From Acephala macrosclerotiorum (taxonomy: Eukaryota > Ascomycota > Leotiomycetes > Helotiales > Mollisiaceae), in assembly GCA_014904845.1 (NCBI GenBank), contig MU119204.1:372001-436000 (forward strand): DNA of 64,000 bases, written 5' to 3'. Under the pieces are notes generated by a model. The model saw only the letters and a list, made by a program, of their open reading frames with translations. It made no database searches and was not told the origin of the DNA. How positions within the stretch are numbered: the stretch's first letter is position 1; each line of letters opens with the position of its first letter. Position numbers and translations under genes: made by a program. Below are positions 1 through 12,762 of the stretch, piece after piece.

Positions 1-1047
1 GGTCGCCAACAGTGCCTGTTCCTAGGTCCCCTACCATAAACCACGCGAGACGGAAGTCTTCTGCAGCGGGAAAGAAGGGGGCGCCCGTCACTACAGATGA
101 TTACAACGAAGCAGAAGACGGGTCAGATGGCGGATTTGGAGATGATTTCGACGAATTTGAGGAAGGCGAAGAGTTCGATGAATTTGGCGAATTTGATGAT
201 GGTTTTCAGGAGGCAGCTCCTGCAGTCCTCCCTCAGCAATCTATACAGATAACACCCTCTTTTGTAAGTAGAAAATATAGAGCATGCACAAATCTATCCA
301 CCTTCCATGCCGTGAAGTTTGCTAATACATTCATTCTAGCCTGTCTTGAACTTCGATGACCTCGACTCTCCTGAAGACATCCAAGCTGCTACCGAAACAT
401 ACATGAACGAGCTTTTCACACCCGATACAATCGATACTTCTGTACTACCTCCAATTACCGCCGAGAACTCCATCTTTTTGACACCACGAAGCGCTTCCCT
501 TTGGTCACAACTCGTTGCTCCCCCGCCACTACAACCTCCTAACTGGATCCGCTCTCGAATACGACGCCTATTCCTGGTCTCCCTAGGCGTACCAGTCGAC
601 CTGGATGAGATCCTCCCAGCATCCAAACAAAAGAAACTCATCCTTCCATCCATGAACCTCAACCCCTCATCCGGCTCCCCACGAAATTCCACCGACTTAC
701 GATCCATCACCCGCCTCAAGAATGGCGAGAATACATCCTCCACATCCGTTGATTCTCAAGGCAAGCCTTCAAGATCAGATTCTAGAAGGAGGAAAGGAGC
801 ACCACCTGCCCCTCGATTGGATTTGGTGTCGGCAAGGCAGCTGTGTACGATTACAGACGAGGCATTGAATGGTCTCACCATCGAAGAGCTGAAGGAGCAT
901 GTTAAAAAGTTAGAAGAGATGCAAGGGACGGCGAAGGAGGTTCTAGATTATTGGACCAAGCAGACGGATGCAAAGCTAGGTGATAGGGAGGCTTTTGAGG
1001 GTGTGATTGAGAATCTAGTAAAACATGCTAGGAAAGTGAGGAAGTAA
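1..1047 (+). CDS. Laa2-like clathrin/AP-1 accessory protein, 5' partial
   Basis: Two exons, <1..263 and 340..1047, join in frame across a 76-nt intron (GTAAGT donor, GCTAATAC branch point, TAG acceptor). The frame is still open at base 1, so the true start lies outside the window. The visible 323 residues start with a basic Ser-rich stretch, then a very acidic Gly/Asp/Glu/Phe segment (about residues 35-70), a conserved block beginning NFDDLDSPED, and a C-terminal helical, probably coiled-coil region (TIEELKEHVKKLEEMQ). This layout matches the fungal DUF5102 family of yeast Laa2 (YBL010C), which helps recruit AP-1 and its partner Laa1 to trans-Golgi and endosomal membranes. The family call is from recalled motifs; the function is inferred by family. 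Confidence 0.65.
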
Positions 1048-1865
1048 TCCGTTTAGCGGAGATATACCAATAATGAAAGTGCCATTCTCAGACACACATT
1101 CGTTGTGCCCAAAGATCATTAAAGGTGCTCAACACAAATGCAGACGTTCAAATATGCCTTCAATCTACGAATATTTTGGGTCCTTCAAAAGCAGTATGTC
1201 CTCGGCATGGATATTTGGCATGTGGGACACTTAGGTTCTAGGCATGTGTGGGCGCATGTTGGTTCAACGGAGGCAAATTCGTGTTTGTGCTTATCCTCTT
1301 TTGAGGAAACCCCGAAACAGTTATCAAACAGCATACCCGATTATAGAGACTTGATCAATGAGGAAATTAGAGGCCTGCTTGAAAACCCAAGGTCGATCAA
1401 CGTATCCTCTAGGGGCTTTACCTAATATATCCAAAAGTTATGGATATCAAGAAGTCTGCTATAGAAGCAACTGGGCGGGGAGGCATGAAGTGAGATAGAT
1501 TGTAATTGAAGGTCTCTTAAAGATCTCCGCCTCGCCTTAGAGATCGTGCTTCACAACCCATCTGAATCCTGAAGTTGTGGAGTTGAGAGTGTGAATGTTC
1601 CAAGGTCCAAAGCAAAAGTCAGCTCAGTGAGAGTTGCAGATTACAAACAATGAAAATTAAAATTACAGACTCACAACATAGTATTGTACAGGATATCTTT
1701 ACACTAGCCCACCCAAATCTAAACAAGTACTCTACAGTTCCCTACAGCAACCAACCTGACACGCAGACAAAACTCCAACCCAACCATTTGAAAACGCACC
1801 ATACGACCAAGGAAAGAAATAAGAAACTACACTACATCAAGAAAGCCTCATACCCGCCCAATCTC
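1048..1865. other. convergent intergenic region
   Basis: This 818-bp gap lies between the 3' ends of the Laa2-like gene (plus) and the hypothetical gene (minus). Open frames here (for example 1138-1425) have no recognisable domain or splice pattern. I see nothing beyond presumptive 3' UTRs. Confidence 0.6.
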
Positions 1866-2675
1866 CTATGGAGCCATCTGACTTCGCGCCCTGGAAATCT
1901 CATCTTCTACTCCAGGACCCCGATGAACGTAAAACCTACCTCCGACTACAATTCCAGAAGCAGTCAACGTACCATCCGCGGCATGCTGCTCCCATCTCTG
2001 CTCGACATCTTCCTTTCGAATCTTGCGGGGAGTCGGTCGGTCGGCGTCAGTGGAAGCTGAAGATGGAGGAGGAATAATCATCGTAGGAGGAACGAGTATC
2101 CTTGGAGCCACAGTTGGAGCAGTAGCAGTGCATGCAGAAGGAGTAGCTGCCTGGGGAGGGATCTCGGCTTGACATCGAGCAAGCATTTCCTTATATAAGT
2201 TGTGTGCTAGAGCTTTTGCTCTCTGTAGCCATTCAATCCTCTTTCTCTCAATCGCAATCAGTTCTTCTAAGCTCTTCTGCCCAAGAGGACTTGGTTTGCT
2301 GGCTGGGGATTGAGCACGAGGAGCGGGAAGATATGCCTGCTTTACACCTTTGCCAGATGGGATGCAAGGCATTGTAGAGGCTTTCTCGGGCGTCAATATC
2401 AACTTGTTGCGTACGTGGTTGGACTTTAAATGGCGTAGGAGTTCGGAGCCTATAGCAGCACACTCTACTTTTTGGACCTCCTCAGTGCGGCTTTTGTCCG
2501 AAGTTTGCGAATTCACTCCACCGCTTCTACGACATCTGGGAAGGCCCATCTCTAATCGTAAGTCCTGGAGTTCGCCCGTCTTATGGTTCCACAACCAGAA
2601 TTCCGCAGGAGGACCCTTGTCACAATTCCGTCTACGGTAATCTGTTAGCAAATTTCTTGGTGAATAACTTGTCAA
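1866..2675 (-). CDS. hypothetical protein, start exon unresolved
   Basis: An open frame of about 269 codons ends with TAG at 1866-1868. I do not recognise a family. A compact N-terminal block (NCDKGPPAEFWLWNHKTGELQ) is followed by a short amphipathic helix rich in Glu, Arg and Lys (LEELIAIERKRIEWLQ), a Pro/Ala/Thr-rich linker and a basic C-terminus. No in-frame ATG precedes the WLWNH block; the first is at 2549. A 5' exon is therefore likely: one candidate uses ATG 2767 or 2782, donor GTTTTC, and the GCTAACAG acceptor near 2640, giving HTV-DYRRRNCDKG. That donor is weak, so the left coordinate is firm and the start is not. RNA-seq would settle it. Confidence 0.5.
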   Translation of the reverse strand: MTSYSPRNLLTDYRRRNCDKGPPAEFWLWNHKTGELQDLRLEMGLPRCRRSGGVNSQTSDKSRTEEVQKVECAAIGSELLRHLKSNHVRNKLILTPEKASTMPCIPSGKGVKQAYLPAPRAQSPASKPSPLGQKSLEELIAIERKRIEWLQRAKALAHNLYKEMLARCQAEIPPQAATPSACTATAPTVAPRILVPPTMIIPPPSSASTDADRPTPRKIRKEDVEQRWEQHAADGTLTASGIVVGGRFYVHRGPGVEDEISRARSQMAP

Positions 2676-3558
2676 GCGTGGAGAAAAGGAAATGGTGTAT
2701 ATACTTATGAAGGGAGAAAACCAACAGTATGAAAAGATCCCAGTCCCTCGTCCAAATGGCGCTTCATGGGAGATGTGAACATCGAAAGTTAGCTATCTGA
2801 TACATTAAGTTACGTCTGGTGGTCAGATTGAAATAAGATTAGGGACAACAAAGCACGGAGTTCGCCCAGATGCACAAACGCCGAATGCACATGTCAAGGC
2901 ACGCTGGAGAACGCAGATTGAAGTTCGGGAGGTACATTGCTAGCTAAACTCGTACAGGCAGCAGCAAGCCTCCTATGTTCTGAGAAAGGAGAGTCTAAAC
3001 TTTTTGTGAAGGAGCTTTTGAAAACAACGTAACAGCAACGTGAAAAGGAAAGTTAGGTGTGCTCTAGAAGAAGCAGCCAGTAGTCGGGTCCTTCGAGAAG
3101 CTAAGCCATCGAAAAAAACCCTCGCAACCAGTAAACAACCCCCATATGCTGCCGGATAATCCGAACAGCTCGACACCGTAGAAGAAAAGCCATGCATAAG
3201 TGCCCGCAACCACACCCCATCCCTGCCCACAGATCGACCGACGCCCGATGCAAGAGGCAAGAGAAGCTATGTGACCAGCCAGAGGAGAGTACATGTTGTA
3301 ATGAAAAGGAAAACGCAGCGCATGTTAGACCCTTCGTGGACGCATGAAAAGGAGACATCTAATGCACTTTTTGTACATGGGCATCATGGAAAATGCAGAT
3401 CCCCACCCATCCGATACTTTTGAAGTAACGCTAAGAGGAGAAAAGTTATCCAGGCATTGGACGCGTAGAAGATAAGCCATTAAACGGCAAGGTCAAGTGC
3501 AGAAAGACGCCATGATCGCTATATCAAACTCCTTTTGCGAGACACGGAAAATGCATGC
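2676..3558. other. intergenic between two minus-strand genes
   Basis: It contains the presumed 3' UTR of the RNA-binding protein gene and the promoter or first exon of the hypothetical gene. Overlapping minus-strand frames at 2973-3358 have no supporting features. Confidence 0.5.
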
Positions 3559-5291
3559 TTACTGCTAAGGAGTTAGGAATATCAGATTGAATGAAGTGAC
3601 CTACTTACTTGAAGTTGAGGCTGGAATTGCCCATAGCCAGGGTGAGCTGGGGGCATTCCCATAGAGGAGTATTGTGGTGGAGGTGGGGCAGGACGATATG
3701 GAGTGCCAGCGGGACCGGAGTTGTTTTGGGAGCGGCCCCATGAGAGACGGACACGAGAGTTACCGATTGGATATCCTTGCATTTGGTTGATGGCCATCTC
3801 AGCGGCGTGACGTTGGACGAACTGGACGAAACCGCAGCCCTTTCCGGGAGGAATCTTGACATAGGTAATCTCACCGAAACCTTGGAAGAATGAACGAAGT
3901 TCATCCTCAGTGACATAGCCAGACAGGCCACCGACGAAGACAGTAGTATTGTTTGGGTCGGTGAATTGGTTCATTGGTTGAGGGGCACCGTAGTAACCTA
4001 AAGCAGAAACGAATTAGTGTGCTGAACAGAGGTGAAAGGAAGATTGTTTTGAGAAAGCGAGGCTTACCAAGTGGAGGAGGAGCACCCATGCCGTACATTC
4101 CAGGAGCAGCCATTTGTTGTCCGCCCATACCGCCTTGCATTGGCATCCCAGCTGGACCACCACCGCCAGACTTGTTCTTGGGAGTTGCAGTAGAGATTCT
4201 CATAGGTCGGTTGCCACAGTAGACACCTTGCATCTCTGTAAGGGCACGCTGTTGGTCTTGCTCGTCGGCGAATCGAACGAATCCGTATCCTCGTGACATG
4301 CCAGAGATTGGGTCGGTCATAATCTTTGCAGATTTGCATGACGGGAAGCGAGCCTGGAAGAGGGAGACCAAAACGTACTCGTTGACCTCGGGTCCAAGAT
4401 CACCAACGAAGATGGAGAACTCGGGGCCACGATCATCGCTGTGAGATGTTAGTTCTTGTTTTATGAGACGCAATAAGCATAGGAGTGGAGGAATATGAAC
4501 CGAGATTCTGACCGTCTATCGGCTAGACCACCACCTGAGGCCCAGTTGAGCTTGAAAGGGCGAGAAGTGTTTGGGATCATTGAGCCGTTCAGAGAGAGAG
4601 CCTTGGCGGCAGCAGCAGGAGAAGAGAAATCGATGAAACAGTAACCCGCATTGCTGATGAATGTCAGTTAAGGACGGCTGTGTGGATGGTTAATGTGCTT
4701 ACCCTGAGAACTTGTCACGAATCATCTTTACATTGACAGACTCGCCCATGCCAAACCAAACAGATCGAATAAAGTTCTCATCAATCCACGGTTCAAGTTC
4801 GCCCATCCTAGAAATAAAATTAGCAACTGACCAATTCAAACCGAGTTGAGCGTTGAGTGCGGTGTTGGGTGGGGTCGGGCCTGATGTTGCGTTGCGCCGA
4901 AGCACGCGCCCATACGCAACGCAGAGCATCAACAACGCCCGCGCCAGGGAGATGGCCTTGAAAGCTGTCTCCCGAGGCTGTTCATGACAGAAGAGGACGC
5001 TGATGATCGCAAGATACAGGAGTGTGTAGGATGTGGATGAGGAGTTCGGAGAGTAAGCTTGACTTACCAGAGAGTAGTCTTGGCATCGCCGCTGACGCTT
5101 CCACCGGCGCCCTCAACACCACCTTGTTGGGCAAAGGGAGCTGGAGAACCGCCTTCTTGACCAGTTTGCTGTTGCATCTGCTGTTGGGGAGGAGCCATGC
5201 CTTGAGGCGGACCTTGTTGTTGCTGCATACCGTTGCCGTTGTTTTCTTGCGAAAACTGGCCTTGTTGGCTGGGATCGTACTGGAAAGACAT
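3559..5291 (-). CDS. three-RRM RNA-binding protein of the Csx1/Nam8/TIA-1 type
   Basis: Six exons read on the minus strand: 5291..5068, 4807..4703, 4653..4513, 4438..4068, 3997..3609 and 3564..3559, giving 411 codons. A Gln/Gly/Pro-rich N-terminus leads into RRM1 (KTTLWMGELEPWIDE; RNP1-like AGYCFIDF), RRM2 (FSIFVGDLGPEV; RGYGFVRF) and RRM3 (TTVFVGGLSGYV; GCGFVQF), then a Pro/Tyr/Gln-rich tail. This arrangement is that of S. pombe Csx1 and yeast Nam8/Ngr1, which bind U-rich RNA to control mRNA stability or splicing. The start at 5291 is the ATG opening the Gln-rich exon. Intron 3 uses a weak GTCAGA donor, fixed by the conserved ADRRDDRGPE junction. The last exon appears to be only CAG TAA, so the extreme C-terminus is tentative. 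Confidence 0.88.
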
Positions 5292-8200
5292 GTTGCCGAT
5301 ACGAGTTTGTCTGATGACGCGCAGAAACTGTAAAAGAGATTACAGAAGTCTATGTATGAGTGTGTAGGAGTGTGTAGGTGATAGGTTGTAGAAGAGTCGC
5401 AGAAGGTGCGGGGTGGAAAGAAGTTTGTAGGTAACAAAGTTCGAAGTTTAGGGAAGAATCGTGGAGGACCTATTTAACCTATTCACTGCGATTAGCGGAG
5501 GCTCTCGAGTCATTTTGATTGGCGCTAATTAGGAATGGGTTGAGTATTGGCAGACCCTCGTAAAAACGGCCTTAGGCCGTCGATCAGAATCGGAAAGAGA
5601 GCTTGACAAACGTGGCAAGATACAGCACGCCTATGAAGGTGAAATACTGAGGAAACTGACAGACAGGCTGTAAAGACAAATGCAATGTGTGAATCAAATC
5701 GTCTTGCCGCTGTTGCGTTGGCCTTTGATCCAAAGCAGTCACTCGGAGTGGCGGCCGTAGACTTCAGTTGGCATCAAGGCTCGACGGAGGGTATCAGAAC
5801 AATAAATAAGCTCTGTAACAGAAGGTGAATTTGTCTGCAAGATGTGATGACTGTATGTGACTCTTCTACTTGTGAGTGTGGTGGTAGTAGTCTCAAGCAT
5901 CATGTGGTGCAAATGCGAGGCAGGCTCAAACACTAGCAGATTACGAGCAAAGGCAGATGGATGATCTTCATAGTGATAACACGCAGAGCAGGGCATTTAT
6001 TTACGTGATCATCAGCTGTAGATGATGTTTTACGACATTGAAGCCATCAAAGGATATTTGAAGAACCCTCAGTGGAGGGCAGCATCAACGAAGCAGTAGC
6101 AGTCAGCATAGCAAAGACGTATGCTATGCTAAGCAAGCGTAGACTGACGACGCATGCAAGACAATGCAGACTAAGCTCAAGCAATGCACAATGAACTGCA
6201 GTCGTCGCAAGACATGCAAAGCGAGGGCAATGGTGTACTTTAACGTAGTCTCGAATTGTAAAGCTCATGTACGCCACCTCCGGAGACGGGTTCGGGGGAC
6301 TGTGACGCAGACTCCAAACACGAAAAACGTGCAGAATGCGAGAGCTATGTTCGTATTTAAGACGTGTTGCGGTTTTGCCCGTTTCTGTTTTGATGGTATT
6401 GGGATGGGAGTATCTTCTCGTCGATGCCTGCTGCTTAAACGCAGCTAACCCGACTTCAGAGTACACCAATCAACGCAAACTTAACAGGCTTCACAAAACG
6501 CAACACAAATACGCCCATGCGAAGCAACTACAAATGAGAGAATTCCTCGCTCCGCCGACTTCTCAGCCACAAGAATTCGATCTTTCAGCTCAATTCTGGT
6601 AAGCTTCACGAAAGTCGCACGTTCCGACGAGGTCAAGAGCTACAGCCACCGCTACACTCTTCTTCCAGCACAAGGTCAGGGAGCGAGATGGACTACAGTT
6701 CTACGTGTATGTCTACCCTTTCTTCCCAAGAGCAATTACTGTTGTACTAATATGGTACGGGATACTGGATCAGGCCTGCCCAACCACCATCCTTACAGCT
6801 CCACGAACCACGAACCACGAACCACGTCCCAAAAACCGCAAAACAATTTTGGCAATAGTTATACGATAAAAAGAAGCAACAATAACGATCCAGAGCATGT
6901 TGAAGTGTGCAAATCTGCAAGACAGTTCCACCATGTCTGTAAAGACGAATTCCGCGCTATTCGGATATCAGTGACGAGCCTTTCAGCCCTTAAGACAGCC
7001 CTTGGAGCCCAGGCAAGCCAGAGACTTCTAGAATACGAGTTCTAAAGCTAACAGTGTTGTAAAACAGGTTCCCAACGTCTATCCTTACGGTAGCATTCGC
7101 ACAACATGGCCCAGGTAGCTCGACAGGCATGACTTGCCCTGTTCCGAGTACAGGAGTTGAAACCTCTCATATATATAATAGCCTTTATATATGGCCCGAG
7201 CATCAAACGGCAAAAATGCAAATTAAAAGAGGTCATTGTCCATCAGTCTCGCCTTGCAAAACTGCTGGCTTGAGCGCCCACAAATCCTCCGTCAAGTATA
7301 CCGAACTTCAGGCAATAGAGAGGAATACTACATCTCCACAATGCGAATCACGGATCATGAGGACAAACTTCCTCTATACCGAGAAGCCGACTTCAATCGA
7401 GATAATTGAATTTCGTATTGCATGTAGTCGTTACGCTTGGGGGCAGCGGATTGGTCCAATATCAATCCTGGAGTCTCCAACTTTGGTTGGAGCAAGGAAA
7501 TATTACTCCACGGGACTGTATTATTCCTTACATCCAGACCGGGATGAAACCTGCAGCTATGCAACAACCCTCCAAGCTCTGGTACTATAGAAATTTTGCA
7601 GCGCTTCCGTCCCCGGTCCGATATATAAGCCGTAGCTCTGGGAAGAAAGACTAACAAGGAGGAAAACAAGCAAAACGGGATATTCCAAGGCTCCTCTTCT
7701 CTTCCGCGATCCATCAAAAGGGTCTGCCAATAGTATATTGTGGTTCAGGGAGTGATCGGGCTCACCTCGAATTATTCCTGGACCAGCTCGAAGAAGATGT
7801 CTGACCCAACCTTCGTAAAGTTCGTTACTTGCGGCGGAAAGCAGTCCAAAAACAAGGCCGTGAGGAAATTTGACTTCGAAAAGTATGGCAATGCTTGCGC
7901 CTGCAGAATATTCGAGAGCGAAGGGCGTCAAAGATGGTGAGAGTCGCTGGAAGGGATCGCTGAGGTTGAATCCAAAACTGCAGGCAACGTCACAATTGTC
8001 AGTCAATGGGTTCCAGAATGCTTGACAAGGCAAAGGCGATGAGTGCTGGAGTATAGATGGACTGTTTGACTCTGCTGCTGCACTTTGCGCGGAGCTTTGC
8101 CAGCACCAGCAAACGCAACGAAGGCCAGCGACCTGCTCCAGAGAGATGCGCCAGCAGCAACAGCACACCGGTCTTCGGCATGCAGGCTTTTATGGGCATG

Positions 8201-11200
8201 CGACAATGCTTTCGATGCTTGCTAGGCCCTGGACGAGCGACAATAGCCGTGGCAAAGGCAGGGAGGGGATGGTGGATGAGGGGTTGTGTTGAGATTGAGC
8301 CTCCATCGCGTCTAGGCGCAAGATCTTGCAAAAGGATCTGCTACTTACAGGTTGACCAGGTGGAAAGCAGCAAAATCGAAAACACCGGCGATACGAAAGG
8401 ACACGAAGGACCGAGATATCGACAGGAAACAATTGACGCAAACAGACGGCGGGGACGAATTCGATAGGTTCGAGGGATGATGATGGGTGGGAGAAGGAGG
8501 AGAGGAGGTGTAATGGGTGAGTGGTGGTGGGCAAGGAGGGGACAGAGCTACCCTAAAGTCTAATGATGGTGTAGTGCAAACTTCGATGGTCCGGTTTGCA
8601 GCGCGCAAGGCTAAGGCTAGGCTTGTAGACGTGCCATATGATTAGGCGGCTGGATGTTTCTCGTCTCGTTCGTTTCGTCCGTCCCATAAGCACATCAGAG
8701 TCACTTGTTCAGTCAGGCACAGGCAGTCACGGCTACAGCATATTCAGTTCGCTTTCAGGGCAGAGAACAGCCAGCGGCCAGCGTGCTCGAGCTCCGTCCC
8801 CGTCAACAATCACGACTCAGTTCAGCTTGGTAGGATCCGTTCTTTTTCGTTTCCTGCTTAAGGGCCCAGCATGGCGCGAATGCGCTAGTTGGTGGACCAG
8901 TGGAGGCTTTAAAATGCCTCGCAAGGGACTTGGGCACGCCTATAACCACTGGTACTGGGGCATTTTCCATGATCCATGGGTCGGTGATGTGGATGTGGTA
9001 GGCTGGTAAAGGGTTAGGTTGAGGGTTCTTCCCACTCCTAGACACCTGTAGTGCGGTTCCTCGGGTGTGCGCTTTCTGTCCAGCACAAGCGGGACAACGA
9101 GGAGAATTAAGGGAGGGGAACAGAGGGCTGAGGACGGAAACGGAAGCACAGAATGGATGATCTACACCAAGCCCATGATCCCTGACATTTTTTCTGATCG
9201 AGTTGTGCTGTCGGCCAACCTTGCAGGAGGAAATGGCTGTAGGATGACCAGACCCACGATGTTGCATATTCGTGTTACGGGCTGCCGTAGAAGCCGGCCG
9301 TGGGCCATGGGGCTTGCTTATTTAGACTAGAGTCAAATGAAGCATCATTATTTATTCGAGCAGGTCAAAACGGCGATGGCTTCTCACCAGCCGTTGAGTT
9401 GTAGTATATTTAAAGTTGGAGTTGGGGAGGAGACTGCGTCACCCTCAAAATCTTCCCCGCCATAGCGATGGAACTCAAAGACATCATTATTACCGTATTT
9501 TCTCAATTCGTTCATTCTGCCATATAGATTCGCCATCGTGACCGTACGACGAATAGGTGACTGGATTGGGTTACTGGAGAGTATTGCTAGTAATTTCCTT
9601 CGAGGCACGAGTGCGTTATATACGAATGTCAAAGCCTCAAAAGGTTGAGGACGCAAGTTCATTTACACAAGATTGAACATCTCGAGAACGGAGCGTGCCT
9701 TGCATGTTCTTGCAAGCAGGCGCACAGTGCTCATGCAGCAAGATCTGAATGCAGCAAGTGGCACATGCACCAGATGAACATGGACATTTACTTCGAGTAC
9801 GAGTATTTGCTTCTTCGAGCCCTTTCTTCTTCCATTCCCGGCTATGGGCGCTTTGAAGACGGAGCAAGTACCTGTCAAGGACATCATGAGGACGGTGCGC
9901 CTAAATGGGAGTGAAACAACGTTTGAGAACAAAGCTTTCATCAGCCACACCACCAATCATGAGGACAGTATATTTTCGGGGTGTGACCCGTGACCGATGC
10001 AAAGCTTCTGCTATTGTCTGGGAGTGACTTTGAGACCACTATCCTTGACGACCTGAGATACGAACAACTGTTTCAATCGCGCTCGTGCAGCATCTCGAAG
10101 ATAGATTTGCTCCACCCAACATCGGCTATCCAACCTTTCTCTCACAGTCGCGACTTCCCTGTCAGCAAGCTTTTCGCAACTCTTAATGGATGCTTGAAAA
10201 GCCCTATAAAAGCCTTCAACCATGCCAACAGAGTTCGGCCATAAGTCTTACTCATCCATCATCCATCGGCAGTTCGCGCCGAGCTCCAGCAGACATCTTG
10301 TTCTCCCAATATCTCTTGGTTCATCGACTGGCAACGAAGACCTCAAAAATTCCAGACGCAAGCTGCACTTCTGCACGCCGTACTCCAAAATACGGCCCAG
10401 ATTAAAGGTGGCCTCGACTGACGCAACCCGTGCATCTGCACGTAATGTTTGTAACCTCTCATTCGCCAATGAAGTCCAACAAAAATGCCGGGACTGCACT
10501 CGGATATCTCGAAATATAAGATCAACCATTCAGATGTAACAACACGACTCGCATCTTGGTGAATTGGTGCTACTAACTCTCCGCTGCAGGACTCAAGGGC
10601 TTGATACTGGTCGAGTACATATACACAATAGGTCGCATCATCCATTGCTACGGAATGATAGGATGAGAGCTGCAGCCCAGCAGGGAGACCAACCAGCTTC
10701 TATCTCACCGACTACCCAGGACCAGCATCAACCAAATATAGAGCTCCCAATGAATAGCTGGAAACACGCATTTTTGACAGCTCATTGAAGGTCTCTGAGG
10801 TTACTCCCTTGATCAGCTGCAGACCAACCAGTTACCAACCTTTCCTTCCCTAGAGACAGTCCAACCAATCACAAAAAACAACCAAACCACACCTTCATCC
10901 ATCAAGTTGCTTCCTTTCCCATACCGACCTTTTCGCCTCGTTTCAGCCCCTATTAAAACCCTTTATCCCTTCATTCCCAAGAATGTGACTAGTCACACCA
11001 TCCCGTCCTCGCAAGCTTCACCAACCTCACGTTACACAAGAAAATAAATTAACTCCTCAGATCTGGTGTTCCCTGGATGATCGACCGCCGTCATGGCATT
11101 GACCATGTCTGTGTATTTGAAGCCGTACGACTTCCTTTCTTTAGTTGCTGAAGCTAGCAGATTATCTATTTGAAATTGTGATATCTCAACATGAAAAGTG

Positions 11201-12495
11201 CGATATCCCAACATGAAGGTTATGGTATCCTCCCAGAAAAACTCCTCGGCCCTTTCTCCTTGTTTTGGCAGCAGAACCAACTCGGGATCTTGCATCAGCC
11301 CACAAAGCCACATTGAAGCCTCCGGAGGGAGCTCCGAAATGTGGTTTCGTTTGCGCTATGGTCGATTTGGGCAGGGTGTGATGGAATATGAGTATCGACA
11401 AGAATTTGAGAATCAAAAAGCGGCTCTGACCTCCGATGTATGTCAAAGAGCTATGGGAGTCGCTCATGAACCAGAGGGAATTGAAGGACTGAACCTCCAG
11501 CAGTGCAATAAGAATCTACCTTCTGGCTAATCCCGCTTGAGATGATGGTTGAACCAATGTCCCTAACTTTCTCTGTGCTTCAATCGTCACTTTCTTTCCT
11601 AGAAACCGTCTTTAAAAAATGCTCTGAAGTATTTCACTGAGCTTGCCTCCAATATCCATCTATATCGTGACACACTCAATTACGAAACTTCAAGCTCAAA
11701 CCCATCGTGCTTGAAACTAGAAGCCAAAGTCCATGTCCATTCCGTACACCCACTCCTCAAACACTCTCACAACTTCCATACTCAAATCAAATACTTAAAC
11801 CCAATAAACAACCTCTCAATCTCCATACGCAAATCACACATCCACATCCACATATCCATCCGTAAGTCCAACGTCAATCCTTGACCCAAACACCAACTCA
11901 AAATCCGACAGAGGACCTTCCTCCCTGAACACCTTCACCTTCCCAAACAACACCCGCAGCCAGCATCAACATTTCCATCATTTCCGTTCCCACCAGTACA
12001 GCGCCAGCCAGAACCAAGTTCTTACCCGAACCAAGCATCTCCAAGCTGAATGTCTATCGTCCTTTCCAGCTCACATCCGCGTTTCCAATCCGATTGAGCT
12101 CTCGGTAGACAGTCAGCATATCCGAAGCGATGGTTAAATCTCCCAGCTCCCTTTCCCCCCCATCTCCTATTTCAAGCTTGGCTCCCTTCGAATATACTTC
12201 ACACAATATACCTCTCCATACGAAGCTGAACTAAGCTGATTCGATAGAATGAACCTAATATCCATCTCGCTGGAGCTCGCTATACGAGAACGCTTGCACT
12301 CAAAATTTCCGGCGGCAATTCCTGATCTTCAACGTAGGCAGGGATACTTCCAGAACTCAAAATTTAAACGTAGAAAGAGAAAGGAGCCTCAATGCATCGT
12401 GGGTGATGAACAACGAGACGATACTTCAACTAGGGGCTAAGGTTTGAGAATAATTGAATTTCAAAGAAGTTGAAATTCTAGCGACTTGTAGGACT
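5292..12495. other. 7.2-kb gene-poor region
   Basis: No open frame here has a recognisable domain, consistent splice structure or coding look. The first 170 bp read on the minus strand are a pyrimidine-rich leader for the RNA-binding gene, with a CTTTTACAG acceptor-like signal at about 5328. A second pyrimidine-rich leader-like segment on the minus strand lies at about 8350-8600 and ends in a GTAAGT donor. The plus strand at about 11560-12060 is strikingly G-poor and A/C-rich. Neither carries an ORF I can support. Base composition is not RIP-like or AT-rich, so this is not an obvious transposon graveyard. Confidence 0.5.
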
Positions 12496-12762
12496 TCATA
12501 GGTGGGCTATACCCGTCATAGAAGATTGTCTAGTAATATGTGATGCAAAGATGGGCTTTTGAGAATGTGTTGGAATTTGGCAAACTTGTTCGCTGTAGAA
12601 ATGGAGATACTGGGCAATCTGATGCCCCTCAGTGGTCTTCGATTGGGAAGGTAAGAAGACATGCTGACCTAGACGCAAGAGTCGAGGCTTGTTGGCGCTG
12701 ACCAAACCATCACAGAAAAGCAAGATCAAGAGCAAAATTTCAAGAGAACTCGTAAGGTTCAT
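12496..12762 (-). CDS. putative small secreted protein, 88 aa
   Basis: A single ATG-initiated frame of 88 codons. The first about 23 residues look like a secretion signal: a short polar start, a hydrophobic core (LEILLLILLFC) and a small-residue cleavage site (VSA before NKP). The mature part, about 65 residues, is polar with a single Cys and no recognised domain. It sits alone at the edge of a gene-poor stretch, a setting in which fungal secreted proteins are often found. It has no paired cysteines, so it is not a classic cysteine-rich effector. It could be a chance ORF; transcript evidence is needed. Function unknown. Confidence 0.35.
   Translation of the reverse strand: MNLTSSLEILLLILLFCDGLVSANKPRLLRLGQHVFLPSQSKTTEGHQIAQYLHFYSEQVCQIPTHSQKPIFASHITRQSSMTGIAHL

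Noticed and set aside
7557..8168. 203-codon minus-strand frame
   Set aside because: No recognisable domain, Cys/Trp-rich composition at the start and no proper start context; probably chance.
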